From: a bacterium
Lineage (GTDB): Bacteria > Bacteroidota > Bacteroidia > Cytophagales > Thermonemataceae
Reading direction: 5' to 3'
Assembly (NCBI GenBank): GCA_025362415.1
Contig: JANYGM010000103.1
Coordinates: forward strand, 1 to 8,058
Length of the DNA stretch: 8,058 nt
In this document: one piece after another, positions 5,875-8,058 of the stretch
How the letters are laid out: each line of letters opens with the position of its first letter
Position numbering within the stretch: position 1 is the stretch's first letter
Made by a program: the position numbers and the translations under genes
The notes under the pieces: generated by a model
Databases searched by the model: none
The model's input: only the letters and a program-made list of their open reading frames with translations
Told to the model about the DNA's origin: nothing

Positions 5875-8058
5875 TTACTTGTCCAACACTTTTTTCATCT
5901 CGCTTAACTTCATCATAGCCTCAATAGGTGTTGTGATATTAAGGTCAATACTTTGCAATATTTCTTTTAATTTCTCAAAGTTAGGATTATACGCATCAAA
6001 CATTTTCATTTGAAAGAGTTTTTCTTCATTTTTTGGCATATTTTTGAGCTTTTCTGTATGTTCTTCGTGAGATTTTGAGCTTTCAAGGTTGGCTAATATC
6101 TCATTGGCACGAGCTACAATCTCTTTGGGCATACCTGCCATTTGTGCTACGTGAATACCAAAACTATGTTCGCTCCCTCCAGCCTTTAATTTGCGCATAA
6201 AAACTATTTTATTATCAACATCTTTCACAGAAACATTAAAATTTTTGATGCGTTCAAAGTCGTGTGTAAGTTCGTTTAGCTCGTGGTAATGTGTGGCAAA
6301 GAGTGTCTTAGCTTTGGCGTAAGAATGATTATGTAAATACTCCAAAATGCTCCACGCAATAGAAATACCGTCATAAGTGCTTGTCCCTCTACCTATTTCG
6401 TCCATCAAAATAAGGCTTTTTGCACTAATATTATTCATAATACTAGCGGTTTCCATCATTTCAACCATAAATGTACTTTCCCCTTTGGAAAGATTATCAG
6501 ATGCGCCCACACGAGTAAAAACTTTATCTACAAGTCCTATTTCTGCATAAGTGGCTGGCACAAAACTACCCATTTGCGCCATCAAAGTAATTAAGGCAAC
6601 TTGTCGTAACAGGGCAGATTTTCCAGCCATATTAGGACCTGTAACAATAATTATCTGTTGTGTAGCATTGTCAAGGTAGGTATCATTAGGAATATAAGGC
6701 TCGCCTATTGGTAATTGACGCTCTATAACTGGGTGTCTGCCATCTTTAATATTGATAATGTCATTTTCTAAGATAACAGGGCGAACATAGGAGTTTTTGA
6801 GGGCAATTTGCGCAAAACAAAGCAGACAATCTATTGTCGCAATCAGACGTGCATTGTGTTGGATAGGCGCAACAAATTGTGCGCACCTTTCCACCAAAAC
6901 ATTATACAGACGTTGTTCTATAACATTTATCTGGTCTTCTGCAGTGAGTATCTTTTCCTCATAAATTTTTAGCTCTTCTGTGATGTAACGCTCCGCACCT
7001 GTGAGGGTTTGGCGGCGTATCCAGTCGGCAGGGACTTTATTTTTATTAGCATTAGAAACTTCTATGTAGTAGCCGTGAACCCTGTTGTATTGGATTTTGA
7101 GCGAGTTTATTCCTGTGTTGGCTATCTCTCGTTCAAGCACAGTTTCTAAATATTCTTTGGAAGTATTTAGAAGATTATGCAAGTCGTCAAGTTCTTGGTC
7201 GTTGCCTTCTTTTATCATACGCCCCTGATTACTCAAAACGGGGGCATCATCTTTTAAAACTTTGTCAATTTCAAAAACAAGTTCTTTGCAATCTTTAAAA
7301 TTATTGAAGATTTTTTGTAAATAACTGTTAGTAAAACCACTCCCAACTCCTCCTTCTAAGGAGGGGAGTATGTTAAAACCACCCTCAACTCCTCCTTCTA
7401 AGGAGGGGAGTTTGTTTTGTGCTTTAAAATTGTCAGAATTTTCTCCAAAATACTGGTTAAATGTATGTTGTATTTTGGCTACATTTATAAGTGTGCGTTT
7501 TAGTGTTGATGTTTCACGAGGATTTATCCTGCAGGCTGCCACTTTGGAAACTAACCTTTCCAAATCACCTATTTCGCTCAAAATATCTAATAATTGACTA
7601 GAAAAATCTTTATTCGTCATCATATCTTCCACAATAGAAAGGCGTTCTTCTATTTTTTCTTTCTCCTTCAATGGTAAAACAACCCACTTTCTTAGAAGTC
7701 TTCCGCCCATACTTGTTTGGCACACGTCCATAATACGAATAAGCGGCACGCCGTTCTCTTGTTGTGGCTGCAAAAGTTCAAGGTTTCTTATGGTAAATCT
7801 GTCTAACCACACATATTTATCCTCTTCAAGTCGCCCAAGTGTAGCTATATGACTGATTTGGTTGTGTTCTGTGTCAGAAAGATACTGTAAAACCGCACCT
7901 GCAGCAGCTATACCTGCATCTAAGTTTTCAATACCAAAACCTTTTAATGTTGAGATATTAAAATGTGTTGTAATTTTTTGGTATCCAAAGTCTTTGGCAA
8001 ACGCCCAATCTTCTAAAAAGAAAGTGTTAAACTCATTTCCAAACACTTCTAAAAATTC
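5875..8058 (-). CDS. mutS: DNA mismatch repair ATPase MutS, 5' end outside window
   Basis: MutS recognises base mismatches and small loops and signals to MutL. The frame is open to the window edge; the GTG at 8046 is an internal valine, not a start. The visible 727 codons lack the mismatch-binding domain I and part of the connector, roughly 170-200 residues by comparison with E. coli. Counting the GTG valine as 1: connector remainder to about 60, core domain from about 85, clamp around 320-370 (GYYIEVSNANKNK at 325-337), Walker A GPNMAGKS at 470-477, STFMVEMMETA at 524-534, Walker B LILMDEIGRGTS at 545-556 (Asp549, Glu550), ATHYHEL at 584-590, and the C-terminal PIEAMMKLSEMKKVL. Residues 211-238 are two 14-residue repeats (LPSLEGGV...GF) encoded by a palindromic DNA element, absent from typical MutS. 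Catalytic residues are intact, so the protein is probably functional. Confidence 0.98.
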   Translation of the reverse strand, partial: EFLEVFGNEFNTFFLEDWAFAKDFGYQKITTHFNISTLKGFGIENLDAGIAAAGAVLQYLSDTEHNQISHIATLGRLEEDKYVWLDRFTIRNLELLQPQQENGVPLIRIMDVCQTSMGGRLLRKWVVLPLKEKEKIEERLSIVEDMMTNKDFSSQLLDILSEIGDLERLVSKVAACRINPRETSTLKRTLINVAKIQHTFNQYFGENSDNFKAQNKLPSLEGGVEGGFNILPSLEGGVGSGFTNSYLQKIFNNFKDCKELVFEIDKVLKDDAPVLSNQGRMIKEGNDQELDDLHNLLNTSKEYLETVLEREIANTGINSLKIQYNRVHGYYIEVSNANKNKVPADWIRRQTLTGAERYITEELKIYEEKILTAEDQINVIEQRLYNVLVERCAQFVAPIQHNARLIATIDCLLCFAQIALKNSYVRPVILENDIINIKDGRHPVIERQLPIGEPYIPNDTYLDNATQQIIIVTGPNMAGKSALLRQVALITLMAQMGSFVPATYAEIGLVDKVFTRVGASDNLSKGESTFMVEMMETASIMNNISAKSLILMDEIGRGTSTYDGISIAWSILEYLHNHSYAKAKTLFATHYHELNELTHDFERIKNFNVSVKDVDNKIVFMRKLKAGGSEHSFGIHVAQMAGMPKEIVARANEILANLESSKSHEEHTEKLKNMPKNEEKLFQMKMFDAYNPNFEKLKEILQSIDLNITTPIEAMMKLSEMKKVLDK
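7333..7416. repeat. Two direct 42-bp palindromic repeat units inside mutS
   Basis: Copies at 7333-7374 and 7375-7416 match at 39 of 42 positions. Each contains the hairpin CTCCTT/AAGGAG core and starts AAAACCAC. They belong to the same family as the element at 13-91 but are arranged head-to-tail. Each unit is exactly 14 codons, read on the minus strand as N-x-LPSLEGGV-x-x-GF. The insertion lies between helical segments of the MutS core domain, after the stretch HTFNQYFGENSDNFKAQ and before LQKIFNNFKD. Confidence 0.93.

Noticed and set aside
5561..6013. Plus-strand ORF of 150 codons with repeated YPLYFIL
   Set aside because: It is a translation of the 21-bp tandem array, runs into the mutS 3' end on the opposite strand, and its non-repeat parts look like antisense of AT-rich DNA.
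7370..7597. Plus-strand ORF of 75 codons inside mutS
   Set aside because: It is antisense to conserved MutS sequence and begins in the palindromic repeat; nothing supports it as a gene.
8044..8046. GTG as the start of mutS
   Set aside because: The frame continues to the window edge (EFLEV...) and the protein from this GTG lacks the mismatch-binding domain, so the true start is outside.

Overview
The window looks like chromosomal DNA from a low-GC member of the Bacteroidota, plausibly a Cytophagales-type organism. The reasons are an OprB-type carbohydrate porin of the Bacteroidota flavour, MutS with a GPNMAGKS Walker A, A/T-rich leaders without clear Shine-Dalgarno sequences, and abundant short palindromic repeats between genes. 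No taxonomic search could be run, so this placement is an inference.

Layout. Positions 1-181 hold a compound palindromic repeat (13-91) and the leader of pfkA. pfkA (182-1156, +) encodes ATP-dependent 6-phosphofructokinase and is followed by a strong terminator (1193-1233). An outer-membrane carbohydrate porin gene (1278-2606, +) comes next. A 298-bp AT-rich gap contains a 19-bp inverted repeat bracketing a perfect 16-bp GC-rich palindrome. uvrB (2905-4923, +) is complete. The uvrB-to-hypothetical gap holds a MITE-like pair of 25-bp inverted arms (4936-5058) and a bidirectional terminator (5148-5185). On the minus strand follow a small conserved-looking helical protein of unknown function (5215-5586), an array of eight 21-bp tandem repeats (5663-5830), and mutS (5875 to beyond 8058), whose 5' end lies outside the window.

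Function. The left half carries a glycolytic enzyme and a probable sugar porin. They lie in the same direction but are separated by a terminator, so co-transcription is doubtful. The right half carries two DNA-repair genes, uvrB (nucleotide excision repair) and mutS (mismatch repair), pointing toward each other with the small gene between them. I see no obvious new multi-gene system. The most unusual feature is that the palindromic repeat family seen upstream of pfkA has also entered the mutS coding sequence as two direct 42-bp copies, adding 28 residues in frame to the core domain. This resembles the known behaviour of Rickettsia palindromic elements in protein genes. The gaps are unusually rich in repeats: four distinct repeat structures within 8 kb.
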